From: Symbiodinium natans
Lineage: Eukaryota > Sar > Dinophyceae > Suessiales > Symbiodiniaceae
Direction of reading: 5' to 3'
Length of the DNA: 57,500 nucleotides
Assembly (NCBI GenBank): GCA_905221605.1
Contig: CAJNDS010000446.1
Coordinates: 317,243 to 374,742, forward strand
Shown here: in pieces, positions 1 through 11,151 of the stretch
How the letters are laid out: the number at the start of each line of letters is the position of its first letter
Position numbering within the stretch: the first letter of the stretch is position 1
The notes under the pieces: model-generated
Told to the model about the DNA's origin: nothing
The model's input: the letters and a program-made list of their open reading frames with translations, nothing else
Databases searched by the model: none
Position numbers and translations under genes: made by a program

Positions 1-720
1 CTATGTCCAAGGACCGTGATTTAGATATTAACCTTCATTGAATTGATTTAGTTAAGGGTGTACTATTTCAATTCATTTATTTGACCCTTCAGTAAAGAAA
101 TTAAGCGATTGGAGTCCCTTAACTAAGTCAACTTCAACAAAACTTGTTTACCGCATCGTGATTGAATTGATTTCTTTCATTGATGTCTTTGAGTTAGCGG
201 TCTACTAATTTACATGAATTTACTTGACCCTTAAATAACTATATTCAGCCCGTGAAATTACGTTACCTAAGTTGAGAATACGTACTTCTCTTTACTAACT
301 TTTTCATGGAACTCATTTAGTCAATGGTCTTCTAAGCTTAAAGTCATGTCCTTAACACGTCAGAAGCTAATCAAACCATTGACACTACTTGAATTAAATC
401 AGTTTCAAGAAACAACAAGCCCTTCGTTAAATTAAGTACTCTGTGTGTGAGCGAAATCAATGAACATAATTTTTCTAATTTAATTCCTGCTTAAATGAAG
501 CAGAATTTTGATCAGGTTTCCGAATAAGTATGTTTTACTTAATGTAGCACACTCGAACATTTGATTCATCTCACTAGTGGTTCATTATATTTAGAGAATT
601 GATTACTGCGAGGTGGGTGAAAACATCATTTCATCGAATCTGAAGTATTTGGCAGCACCCTTCATTACGTTGCTGCGATACACACAATTTTTTTGCAGTA
701 AAACCTAGGCGCTGGGAAGG
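1..720. other. AT-rich sequence without a recognisable gene
   Basis: The first 700 bases are AT-rich and contain no long open frame, tandem repeat or telomere-type repeat. The motif 'attgaattgattt' and relatives recur loosely, which suggests old degenerate repeats. I see no gene here. Confidence 0.6.
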
Positions 721-726
721 GGGGTA

Positions 727-762
<36 letters not shown>

Positions 763-1330
763 AGCTATATATATATATATGTATATGTATATGTACATAT
801 GTATATATATATATATATATAGAGTGAGAGAGAGAGGGTGTCGCTGCGGAGAAACTAGCACCTGCTTCGCTTTGTCAAGCTTGATGTTCACGGGGTGGAG
901 GCTGCCCCAAAAGTCAGACCCCCCCCCCCCCCCCCCACCCCCCCCTGGCTGTTCAATAATTTGCAAATCGCTGGTGTTGTCTTGTGGCTGTTGTCCGGAT
1001 CGCAGCTGCATGTTCTGCACCGCGTGTGTTTGTAGTTGATCTGCAAGGTTTTGTTCAAATCTGGAAATAAGACTGAAGCTGCTTAGATTGGCTCGGCTTT
1101 TGCTGAGCAAGGAAACACTGTTCAACTGCTTGCCAATTGGACAGTTGTGTGTGAAAGTGTCTGCCATCATTGGCAACAATGATGGAAAAGATGTGTTACA
1201 TACATCTGATCTTGCACATGCCACAGAGCCGATGAAGGTTCTGTGCATGCCCCACCCCCCACCCCCCCCACCCCCCCCACCCCGTGGCACGGTAGAACAT
1301 GTATAATGTGGTTCGCGCGCGCGCGCGGGG
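727..1330. repeat. Cluster of simple repeats: (TA)n, (GA)n, poly-C, CCCACCCC, (GC)n
   Basis: A (TA)n microsatellite with TATG interruptions occupies about 727-820 and is followed by (GA)n at 823-836. C-tracts lie at about 919-956, CCCACCCC runs at 1253-1284 and (GC)n at about 1312-1328. The ORFs crossing this stretch translate to poly-Pro, poly-Gly or Tyr-Ile repeats and are not genes. Confidence 0.85.
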
Positions 1331-1334
1331 AAAC

Positions 1335-2840
1335 TGTTTCCAGCGAAGCGCCGCATGCTGCCTTTGCTATACAACCCTTGCTCTTTAGAAGCCTAGTGTT
1401 GTCTGAGAAGGGTCCAAGAACGCTCAATCAAGCACCCTTGAGCATCTTGTCGACGCAAAACCTGCCAACAGTAACATCGCAAGCTGCGGCGATCCTCCTG
1501 TGAGTGAAAAGCTTTTCCAAAGTACACGCTGGCATAGATGGCGAAAGAACAGTGCCAGACCCGCCAAGACCACCCCAGGAGCTCTCCAAGATGATCCCAT
1601 GGCGCGCTGCCCACTGTACAAAGCACTCTCAGACCAGCCCCAGACCATCCAAGACCACTCCAACTCCAAAAGCGACAAGACTTTGGAGCTAGGAGAGCAC
1701 AGAAGTCAAAAGCGATGACAGTTCCGCATTTCTTGAGCTCAAATGTCCACAAGCGACGAGAACTTCGCATCTCGTGGGCTCAGACATCGAAACGCGACGA
1801 GAGTTTCTCGGCGATGCCAAGAGAGCTCAGACGAATTCCGGATATCCAAAGTATAGATCAAACGCCAAGATTGGTTTTATACCGTTAATATATCGTATAG
1901 AAGGCTGGCAACGGTAATCCCAAGACCGAGCTCCCCATAAAAACCGTCCGGAAGAGCATTGCGAATCCCCCCAAAGACCACTATCCCACCATCGCCACTC
2001 CAAGACCAAGAAGTACACCCGTTCTTGGAAAACAGGCTCAGCACCGAGGTGATATATCGACATGCGGGAATACTGTGAGCAGATACATTAATTTGTCCGT
2101 GCTTTTGCCATACACTTCTGTCTCCACTACAATACTCCCGCATGTATGCAAAATTCGTTCCAGGCCATGTCTCCATGGAACTGGCCTTCCATTGTTCGAA
2201 GGGCCATAAGACCACTAACACATTGTACCATTATAACCGGAAGTTCAGCCTTGTATAATTGGGAGAAACGCTATGCCAACTGTCTTATTCACGATATACA
2301 GACTTTCACGAACGCACAAAGGTTTGATTATAGTATCCCCCCCCTCCTCGTTAGACAAAACAATCTGAGGGCCGGCCTGTACAAGTAGGGGTCTCAATAA
2401 AACTGTGGGAGATAGTACGCTATGCCATCTATCTTGTTCATAAAAAGCTTTTTTTTTGTTCACGCATGCAGATTTAAGACGATTATCCCCCTCTCCTCAT
2501 GCACATTTGGTTTTGAAGGGCAGACTTGCGTAAATAGTGGCCCTTGTGCAATATAGGAATTTCAGTGAGCGCAGTTAGCCCTTAAATAGATTGGTCTACC
2601 TCCTCACTACACTTCTAATCTGAAAGGCAAACTTGTGCAAATGTGAGTCGCTACATGTTTTGGCATATTGACAGTCTAGGTAGTTTAGTCGGCGCACTAG
2701 CCCTTAAATAGGTCACCTTTTTCCTCGATTTGGACATTAGACGTGCTTGGGCTGTTTTGGCTTTTTAATTTCGGAACTAGTGGTTTCGGTACCTAAAAAA
2801 CCCGAAACAAACAAAAATCACGTGACTGTCGTCACTTTTT
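1335..2840. other. Unassigned sequence, no gene seen
   Basis: Mixed-composition DNA with no convincing coding frame on either strand and no array. Words such as 'gcgacgag' and 'tccaagaccac' recur at 1560-2010 and suggest degenerate repeats. Confidence 0.5.
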
Positions 2841-3190
2841 AAGGTTGGTTTGCTGTTCATGGCTCAAAAGCGCAGACAGTCACGAGGAAGAGGCACCTGA
2901 GTGGCGCCATCCTCGTGACTGTCCTCACTTTTCAGTTTCGTTTTTAAAAAGTGCTTGCGGATTGGGGTCAAGCCCGCTCCCTCACTTTTTGGTGCAGATA
3001 TCCCAAAAACTCCAAATCGCAACCGCGCTCGCTTAATTCTTGGTCTTTGGGGCCCCAAAACCTCTACATCGGAAGACCCCGCTCCCGCATTGTTTGGTGC
3101 GGTTTGGGCCCCAAAGAATTCCACATCGCGAGCCTCGCTCCATCCCGCCCCCTCACTTTTTTGGTGCAGTTGGTTTGCATATATTGCTGA
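2822..3190. repeat. Short diverged direct repeats
   Basis: The phrase 'cgtgactgtc.tcactttt' occurs at about 2820 and 2912, and 'cctcacttttttggtgcag' occurs at about 2979 and 3151. These are diverged direct repeats leading into the larger degenerate array that follows. No coding evidence. Confidence 0.45.
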
Positions 3191-4235
3191 GTCTTCACTT
3201 ACTACGCGCGGCTGTTCCGGGTGTGTCTTCACTTACTGTGTGCGGTTGTTTTGCTTTTTGGCACGTCTTCGCTCTATATGCGCTTGTTTTGCTTATTGGG
3301 GCGTCTCCGCGTACTGTGCGATTGTTTTGTTTGCTGATGCGCCTTCGCTCTATATTTGCTTGTTTTGCTTCGTGGCGCGTCTTAGCCTACTCTGCGCGGC
3401 TGTTTTGCTTAGTGGTGCGTCTTCGCTTACTATATGTCCTATACGCAGTCGTTTTGATTATTGCTGCATCTTTCCTTAATGTGTGCACAGCTGTTCTGCT
3501 TAGTGGTGCGTCTTCGCTCTAGCCGCGCTTGTTGTGCTTAATCGTGTCTTTACTGTACTTACTGTGCGGTTGTGTTGCTTGTTGACGTCTTCGCTTATAC
3601 TGTATACTATATATGTGTGTTTTACTTAGTGGTGCGTCCGGCTGTTTTGATTATTGGTGCGGCTTGGCTTACTACGCGCGGTTGCTTTGCTTCTTGGTGC
3701 GTCTTTGCTCTATATGCACTTGTTTTGCTTCTTGGCGCGTCTTCGCTGACCGTGCGCTTACTGTATGATCTGTATGCAGTTGTTTTGCGAATTGGTGCAT
3801 CTTCACTTACTATGTGCGGTTGTCCTGCTTACAGGGGCGTCTTCGCATTGCTCAATGGTGCACATTCACCTGCTGCGCAGTTGTTTTTTGCTTGGTGGTG
3901 CGCATTCGCTCACCATATGCAACCGTTTTGCTTGGCGGCGCGGCTTCGCTTGCTATGCGGTTGTTTTGCTTATTGGCGCGTCTTGGCTTACTATGCGCGG
4001 TTGATTTGCCTTTTGCATCTTCGCTCTATATATGCGGTTCGGTCGTTTTGCTCATTTGTGCGAAGGCTGTTGTGCTACTTGGAGCGTCCTCCCTTGCTGC
4101 TTATTGGTGTGTCTTCACTTACTATGCGGTGGTTTTGCTTGTTGGCGCGTCTTTGCTCACTAATTTAATGCAACTTGCTTGCTTAGTGGTGCTTCTTCGC
4201 TCTGTACATGCTTGTTTTGCTTATTGGTGCCTAAT
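3190..4235. repeat. Degenerate ~40-bp tandem repeat (tgttttgcttattggtgcgt unit)
   Basis: About 25 diverged copies of a 38-42-bp unit containing 'tgttttgctt', then 'ttggtgcgtcttcgct' and a pyrimidine/TAT tail, follow each other head to tail. The + frames stay open for up to 198 codons only because the unit lacks stops; the translations are Leu/Cys/Ala-rich repeats with no domain. I treat it as an old minisatellite. Confidence 0.7.
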
Positions 4236-4255
4236 TAATATGTGTAGTGTTAGGA

Positions 4256-4545
4256 ATGGTGGGTGATGGCGGGTAATGGTGGGAATGGTGGATACTGGTG
4301 GGTAATTGCGGTATGGTTGGTCATGGTCGGTACTGGCGGGAATGGTGGGAAATTAATGCTGGGTGAGCTGGGTAATGGTGGGAACGGTGGGAATGGTGGG
4401 AATGGTGGGAAATGGTGGGAAATGGTGGGAAATGGCGGGAAATGGCGGGTATTGGTAGGAACGGTGCAATTACTGGTGGGTGACGGTGGAAATGGTAGGT
4501 GGTGGCGGGAACGGTGAATGGTGGGTACTGGTGGGTAATGATGGT
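4256..4545. repeat. GGTGGGAAT minisatellite
   Basis: Tandem short units of 'ggtgggaat' and 'ggtgggaaat' with variants (ggcggg, ggtaggaac) run through this stretch and become irregular at both ends. The G-rich + strand could form G-quadruplexes (inference). Confidence 0.8.
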
Positions 4546-4579
4546 CATCAACAAGCACTGTCAAGCACTCAAGCCATAG

Positions 4580-6709
4580 AAACCCTGTCGTCTCCACTCT
4601 TCTCTTCCCTCGTCTTCTTGCCGCTAACTGCTTTTTGAAAGGATGGACTTGTTCCTCTCTTGTCTTCGTTCTTATTGCCAGACAATGGTGGCAGGGGAGG
4701 CGTGGAAGTGACGGAAGAGGAATGGAGACCCGATCTCCTTCTTTGGGCCGGCCTCGTCTTCCTTTCTCCGTGCAATATTCATCTCAATGCATCCTTCGTC
4801 TACGCTTGTTTTTGCTGTCTCAGAGAACTTTGAAAAGACTGAGTGGGACATCGTCTCGCCCGCCCTCTGTTCTTGCTCTCGACGTTCTCATTCGGTGATA
4901 GTCAAGGAAAGGATGGAGCGCAACAAGAAAGAAGGTCATCTCCTACCTGTTTCCCATCTCTCCTCTTGATCTACTCAATCTACTCGTTTGAGACAGGCCT
5001 TGGGCCAGGCGTTTCCTGTTCCCACAAAGAAGAGAAGCCACTAGGCAGATCGAGGGTGTCGCACGTTCACCTCTCCTAGCAGAGGCCCCTTCACTACCAT
5101 GTCATCATATGGCAATTCACCAGCAAACGGGCCTTTCGCTCCAACTGTGTATGCTTGCTCTGTCTTTCTCCTGCCTCCTTCGCGAGACTAAGAAAAAGGA
5201 AAAAGAAAAAAACAGCTCGGGAGGGGACAAAACAGCTAGAAGGAGGACTTCTGTTCCTTGTTCTTACCATCCTCATTTGTCGGCTTTCTCACTGCTTGCT
5301 TCTGACTCCTTCTTCTATATGAAAACTTGTGGAAAAGGGTTCCCATCCTCCATTCCCTTCCGAGTATGTCGTATACTCCTCAGTGAATGGAGAAAGAAAG
5401 AGAGATGCGGTACGAAACAACAAGCGCTCAAGCCGTCTTGATGTTCTCACCCGTCCTTTCCTGTTACTCTACATTCGCATTTGACGATCAGAAAGGAAAG
5501 GATGGAGCGCAAAAAGAGAGGATGTCATTTCTAACCTCTTTCCTTCACTTCTCCTCTTCATCTACTCGTATCAGAAAGGTCTTTGCCCGGGCGTTTCCGT
5601 ACCCCGCAAAGAAGAGAAGCCGCGGCCGATCGAAGGCTGCGGAATGTGCACCTCACCCAGCTGTCCCTGCAGCCTGCAGCATTGCGTCATACCATTGCAC
5701 ATCAGGAGCAAGAGGAGTCTTTCTCTCCACCTGTTTCCTTCCTTTCTCACTCTCCTTGCTCGGTCTTTCATGAAACAAAGATGTTCCTGTATCTGGTTTC
5801 TCTCTCATGACTTGCTTTTTGATTCCGTGTTCTATGCGAAGCACTGTGCAAAGGATTCCCCCCTTCTCCACTCCTTTCCGAATGTTTGGTAGGAAGAGAG
5901 AGAGAGAGAGATGTGGCGCGTAAACAACTAGAAATCCTCTCGTCTCTACTCCTAAACACTAACCCCGAAACCGAGAAGAATAAGAAGGAAAGTTCTTTCA
6001 TGTCATTGCATCCCTTGTCTACGCTTGTTTTTGTTCTCTCAGAGAACTTTGGAAACATTGAGCGGGGCATCGTCGTCTCACCCGCCATCTCTTCTTTTCT
6101 TACTCCCTGCGTTCTCATTATAGGTGATAAGCATGGAAAGGATGGAGCGCAAAAACAAAGAAGGTCATCTCCTACCTGTTTCCCCATCTCTTGTCTTGAT
6201 CTGCTCATTCTAGTTCCTTCTTCCTACCATCTGCCTAAATGTATCTGATTTCTGACCCATCGCTTGCTTCCGATTTCTTCTAAGTGACAACTTCTGGAAA
6301 GATTTCCCCTTCTGCACTCCTTTCCGTACATGTTGTGTACTCTTCAGAGAAGGGAGAGTGACATTATCTTGTCTTCTCTTCCCTTCTCTTCTTGCCGCTA
6401 ATTTATTCTTGAAAGGACAGACTTGTTTGTTTGTTGCCTTCTTTCTTCTTGCCATTCAATGGTGGCAGGGGAGGAGTGGATGTGACGGAAGAGGGGAAGA
6501 GGGGGCCCCTATGTGCTTTTTTGGGTGTCTGCGAGAAAAAGCCCAGACAGGAGGACTTCTCCTGTTCCTGCCTCCTACTTCTTTTATCTGATGCCTGACT
6601 CACCGCTTGCTTCTGATTCCTTTTCCTACATGATAATTTGTGCGAAAAGTGGTTTCCTCTTCTCTTCTTCCTTAGAACATGTTGCGTATTCTTCAATCAA
6701 GAGCGAAAT

Positions 6710-6749
<40 letters not shown>

Positions 6750-6910
6750 GTGGCGCAAAACAACCGGCACTAAGGTTATTTCAGTCTTTCTTTTCTTTTC
6801 TTCTCGTCGCTGAAAAATTCTGGGAAGGACCGACTTATTGCCCTCTTGTCTTCTCTCTTCTTGCCAGACAATGGTGACAGGGGAGGAGGACCCCCCTTCA
6901 CCATGGCATA
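4580..6910. repeat. Array of diverged ~0.6-0.9 kb repeats with (GA)n tracts
   Basis: Shared phrases recur in the same order. 'aaggatggagcgcaa' with a following 'ggtcatctcctacctgtttcc' block occurs near 4910, 5498 and 6137. 'gccagacaatggtg(g)caggggagg' types occur near 4676, 6451 and 6862. A (GA)n tract followed by 'gtggcgc' lies at 5896, 6715 and (short) 5390. Several copies also share 'gaagagaagcc' (5030, 5610). No consistent coding frame runs through the copies, so this is a diverged tandem repeat family rather than genes. Confidence 0.65.
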
Positions 6911-7390
6911 CCATTGCAATTTATCAGCAAATGGGCCGTTCGCTCCACCTGTTTTTGTTTCTCGCTTCTCGGTTCTGATTGTGGCTACCTACAAATTCTC
7001 CTCGCATGCTGGAAGAAAGAAGTACTTCAAGCAAAAGCGGTTCGACAGCGCCAGATTTTACAAGGGGAAACGCTTCAGTAAACCTAGTGTTATCGAAGCG
7101 CCCGCTTCCTGTATACGTGGTGCTATCGAATCATCCCATTCCTACCCTAAATTCAAGCCAAGACGGTTCATTAGCACCAATTATTCTGAATGGAAACGTT
7201 TCAGAAAATTAGGCGCTACTCGTGTCGAACCACCCCATTCCTGTCTCCTAAATAAGAGCGAGGCGGTTCTATTGCAACAAATTTTGCGAAGGGAGTAGAC
7301 TCGAAACATTGGTGGCGCCGAACCGCCCATTGTGTAGTTGACGTCCATGTTCGTGTTAGAAGAAGATGAGTGCTCTAACGGATGAGGAAA
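6910..7390. other. Unassigned sequence with short internal repeats
   Basis: Loose repetition of 'tcgaa.c.cccattcct.t' at about 7095, 7130 and 7230, each followed by 'ggaaacg(c)ttcag'-type words (7068, 7190), suggests another diverged tandem repeat of about 60-130 bp. The open frame at 6846-7298 follows this repetition and has no recognisable domain. Confidence 0.4.
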
Positions 7391-7392
7391 AT

Positions 7393-7645
7393 GTTTGTTA
7401 CGCCCAGTTTTGTAATTGGGCCGCGGTGTCGTGCGCAGCAGAAACCGAAAACTCGGCGTATCAAAACGGGGCCCCAATTTGTTACGCCATGTGTTGATTG
7501 TCGTGAACACAGGAGAAAGCAACAACTCGGCGTAACAAAACGGGGACCCAATTTGTTACGCCCCGTGTTGGTTTTGGCCGGCGCTGTCGATAAGAAAGGA
7601 TATACCTGGCCATAACAAAACGGGGTTCCAATTTGTCACGCCGTG
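7393..7645. repeat. Array of ~75-bp units each with a palindromic GGCGTAACAAA hairpin
   Basis: Three near-identical inverted-repeat cores lie at 7455-7488, 7529-7562 and 7608-7642, with a partial one at about 7393-7421. The core at 7529 has perfect 11-base arms (GGCGTAACAAA / TTTGTTACGCC) around a GGGG-containing loop; the others carry one or two arm mismatches. Spacing is 74 and 79 bp. Function unknown; it could be a structured satellite or remnants of a terminal-inverted-repeat element. Confidence 0.75.
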
Positions 7646-7674
7646 TCGAGCGCTGTGCCAATGCCGATCATGGT

Positions 7675-8380
7675 CGAAAATCACTAAAAGCAGCCATTTG
7701 GGATATTTGCACGCCAAAGCGGCGAAAATCCCCCTTTTTTTGCGTTAGATCAGAATGGTCAAAAAAGATTCGGGAGATCCCCAAGACAAGTAGCGAGAAT
7801 CCCCATAGTTTGACCTCCTCATCTGTCACTCGCGTCAGACATTTCCCTTGGAATGGGTGAAAATCGCATGTTTGGCGGGGTTCGGCGGGAAAAAAATGTT
7901 TCATTTTGGACTTGCGTTCTGCTTTCTTGTGGGACGCGGTTAACCGGTCAAAGGAAGATTTAAAGGAAGTGCAGGGGAAAATCAGATGGAAACCAACATG
8001 TTTAGAAGGGAAATCTCAAAGGAAGCAGGGTTCCGCGGGGTTTTCGAAGGAAGGGCTTCCCTTGAAAATATGGGCGGGAAAAAAAAACCAAGAAAAAACT
8101 CAAGGGAAATGAATGTATTCCGGGACTACTTGTAGCAACATCTGCTGGTGCACCGAGACCTTACAAACCCCCACAAATACCTTAAGGCAACATGGTGTGA
8201 GGACTTCTCGATCGATCAGCCACATCAAAATGTGCCGCGCAAAAACTGGCCAATTTCTCTAGTTTTATCTGGTCTGGCGAGTTTTTGTGACTTTCGACAA
8301 TTTTGGTCTGAAGCCCAAACGTAGGGATTTTTTTCACAATGGAAATCTCCAAAATGGCTGTTTTAGTGATTTTTTCAACA
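7675..8380. repeat. Inverted repeat pair bounding ~0.7 kb
   Basis: The left arm (about 7675-7735, 'aaaatcactaaaagcagcc...') is the imperfect reverse complement of about 8320-8380 ('...ggctgttttagtgatttt'). The enclosed DNA contains one copy of a duplicated segment described separately. This could be a degraded mobile element with long terminal inverted repeats. Confidence 0.45.
7812..8205 (+). repeat. Duplicated segment, copy 1
   Basis: This segment is a diverged direct copy of 8988-9367. Shared landmarks in order are 'tgtcactcgcgtcagacatt', 'ttcggcgggaaaaaa', 'gcagggttccgcggggtttt', 'ctcaagggaaatgaatgta' and 'caccgagaccttacaaaccc'. No coding frame is shared by the two copies. Confidence 0.8.
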
Positions 8381-8469
8381 TTTTGGAGTTTTTTGACTTT
8401 CATAAACCCCCAACCTAAAGCCAAGACATAGGGATCGTGAATCACTGTGCCCGGTTTTGCTTAGCACTT

Positions 8470-8770
8470 GCCACACTTCCGAAGGGTAACAACCCGATTT
8501 GGCCAGATTTTCCGCGGCAGATTGCGAAAACCCTTTGGATCGTTTTTATTTGTATTTACCACACTTCCGAAAGGTAGCAGCCCGATTGGCCAGATTTTCC
8601 GCGGCACTTTGTGAAATCCCGTTACGGCCAGATGTTCCGCGGCACTTTGTGAAATTATGCCCCGTTTTGATTGGTATTTTCCACACTTCCGAAGGGTAGC
8701 AGCCCGATTTGACCAGATTTTCCGCGGTATTTGTGAAATCCCTGTGGTTCGTTTTTATTTCAACCCGAAA
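8470..8770 (+). repeat. 88-bp tandem repeat, degraded copies
   Basis: These are diverged and truncated copies of the 88-bp unit whose core is 'ccacacttccgaagggtagc', 'agcccgatttggccagattt' and 'tccgcggcactttgtgaaat'. They are separated from the main blocks by the second copy of the duplicated segment. Confidence 0.75.
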
Positions 8771-8987
8771 CCCCTCCTTGCTTATGTGTTTCCAAAATCT
8801 TTGGCCCAAGCCGACTGCAATGTCTATTCAGGATCCAACGCTTGGGTTGAATGCTTATGAGAGCAAACCAAAAAGTCTAATTCATGATAATAATGATAAT
8901 GCTGTAACCAAACTTGATTTATATCAGACTTCAACTGTGTACAATTACATATGACACGTAGTATAGTATTGACACACTACGTTCCTC

Positions 8988-9367
8988 ACCTGTCACTCGC
9001 GTCAGACATTTCCCTTGGAGTGTGAAAAGCGCACGTTTGGCGGGATTCGGCGGGAAAAAAGGCCTCATTTTGGGCTGGCGTTTGGCTTCCCGCGCGACGC
9101 CGCCAACGGTTCAAGGGAAGATTGAAAGGGAATTCAAGGGAACAGGCAAACGGAAACCAACACGTTTAAAGGGACATCTTAAGGGAAGCAGGGTTCCGCG
9201 GGGTTTTCAAGGGAAGGGTTTCCCTTGAAAATGCGGGCGGCAAAAAAACAACAAGGGAAAACTCAAGGGAAATGAATGTACTCCGCGACTACATGTAGCA
9301 ACATGCGCTGGAATTGCACCGAGACCTTACAAACCCTCACAAATACTGCAAAACGACATGGGGCGAC
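8988..9367 (+). repeat. Duplicated segment, copy 2
   Basis: Second copy of the segment at 7812-8205, in the same orientation and with several small indels. Each copy lies just 5' of a block of 88-bp repeats, so segment plus 88-bp array appears to have duplicated as one higher-order unit. Confidence 0.8.
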
Positions 9368-9371
9368 AGGG

Positions 9372-9865
9372 ATGTTGACTGGTGTTTACCACACTTCCGA
9401 AAGGTAGCAGCCCGATTTGGCCGAATTCTCCGCGGCACTTTGTGAAATCCCTATGCCCTGTTTTGAGTGGTATTTTCCACACTTCTGAAGGGTAGCAGCC
9501 CGATTTGGCCAGATTTTCCGCGGCACTTTGTGAAATCCTTATGCCCCGTTTTGATTGGTATTTTCCACACTGACTTCCGAAAGGTAGCAGCCCGATGTGG
9601 TGTGAAATCCTGCGCCGTTTTGATTGGTATTTTCCACGCTTCCGAAGGTAACCAGCCCGACTTGGCCAGATTTTCCGCGGCACTTTGTGAAATCCCTACG
9701 CAGCCCAGATTCTCCGCGGCACTTTGTGAAATCCCTATGCCCTGTTTTGAGTGGTATTTTCCACACTTCTGAAGGGTAGCAGCCCGATTTGGCCAGATTT
9801 TCCGCGGCACTTTGTGAAATCCTTATGCCCCGTTTTGATTGGTATTTTCCACACTTCCGAAGGAA
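9372..9865 (+). repeat. 88-bp tandem repeat block
   Basis: About six copies of an 88-bp unit (landmarks 'ttttgattggtattttccac', 'gaagggtagcagcccgattt', 'ccgcggcactttgtgaaatc'), some internally deleted. The minus-strand frames look open only because the unit does. Confidence 0.85.
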
Positions 9866-9869
9866 GCAC

Positions 9870-11150
9870 GCTTAGTTGCAACTTGTCATTTTGCTTACTT
9901 GTGACTTTTGGTGTTTTTGCTGGATTTACTTAGTTGTAACTTGTTTTTGCTGACTCGTAACTTTTTTCGCGCCATAACCCTTGCTTACCTGTAACTTTTT
10001 TTCGGCCTCAAACTGCAAATGCTGTGAAATACCTAGGGTTTAGGGCCTCGGGTTTGGGTTTTTGGAGTTAAGGCATAGGCTGTTGGCTTTAGGGTTCAGG
10101 CTTTACGGGCTTAGGGCTTTAAGGCCTCAGTGGTTTTAGGGCCAGCTGGGGCTTGGGGCTTCTAGGGTTTAGGGCGTTTAGGCCTCAGCGACATTTGGGC
10201 TTTAGGCCTGTGTTTCTACTATGGCTGAAGGCTTCTAGCGCCTCGGGTTTCTAGGCTTCCTAGCATTTCGGGCTGTCAGGCAGCCCTGAGGGTTTTGGGC
10301 TTGGGGCTTTCAGGGCCAAAGGTTTTTAGGGTTTAGTGTTTTGGGATTTCGGATTTGGGGGTTTAGGGCGTTGGGGGCTTACGGCTTTTAGGGGTTTAGG
10401 GCCTAAGGTTTGGGTTTAGGGTTCCTAACAAAAGCACATGTAATAATGGAGGTAACAGTCATCAGACTAAAAATATGAATGATAGCAACAATAGTAATAC
10501 AAGCAACAGCAGTAATAAGGATGCACAATTTATTTGGGTATTCTTGTACTGTTTGTTTTTTTTGGGGGGTGGGTATTCGTCCTTTTTTTACGCCTACTAC
10601 GCAAAACTAAGCACCGACCTAGGGGGAGTCCTTAAAATCAGGAAATGCGGTCTTCGAAGACCCCAGGTAGGTTCAAGGTGCTAGGGCTTTCGAGTGTTAG
10701 GGTTTTAGGGCCTTTGGGCTTTAGGGCTTTAGTGTTTTAGGGTCCGCTTTAGGGTTTTAGGGTCCTACTTCGTAGTTCGGGGTTTTCAGGTTTTAGCACT
10801 TTAGGGTTCCATTATTTAAGGGTTTCATGGCCTATAGGGCTTTAGAGCTTTAGGGTCTTAAGGTTTTAGGATTTTAGGATGTATTAGGGCTTTAGGGTTC
10901 TATTGTTTTAGGAGGGTTTTAGGGTCTTAGGCTTTCATGGTTTTAGGGTTCCATTATTTTAAGGTTTAGGTTTAGGGTTTTAGGGTAGACCCAAAAGACG
11001 GCACCATTCTTGGCCCATCGGCATGCTCGGGTGGAGGGGGGGGAGGGTTGCGCCAAATACTGCCCCTGCTAACAGTTCAGTGACGACAAGTTACAACTAA
11101 GCAAAAAACAAAAGTTACAACTAAGCAAAAATAAGAGTTACAACTAACCC
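9870..11150. repeat. Degenerate telomere-like block between inverted 'cttagttgtaacttg' arms
   Basis: The centre (about 10025-10435 and 10680-10985) is a decayed TTTAGGG-like sequence with many 'ttagggctttagg' variants. It is flanked by 'cttagttgtaacttgttttt' types at about 9870-9970 and by the reverse complement 'acaagttacaactaagcaaa' types at about 11088-11145. A non-repetitive AT-rich spacer (10435-10680) contains a G6 run and a T8 run. No gene seen. Confidence 0.65.
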
Positions 11151-11151
11151 A

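Noticed and set aside
631-1374. 247-codon minus-strand open frame
   Set aside because: It consists of translated (TA)n, poly-G and other simple repeats, with Tyr-Ile and Gly runs.
3572-4168. 198-codon open frame on the + strand
   Set aside because: It is the translation of a degenerate ~40-bp tandem repeat. All frames are similarly open and the peptide is a Leu/Cys/Ala repeat with no domain.
9327-9810. Minus-strand 118-119-codon frames with repeated peptide
   Set aside because: They follow the 88-bp satellite; frame shifts between copies and no conserved start or end.
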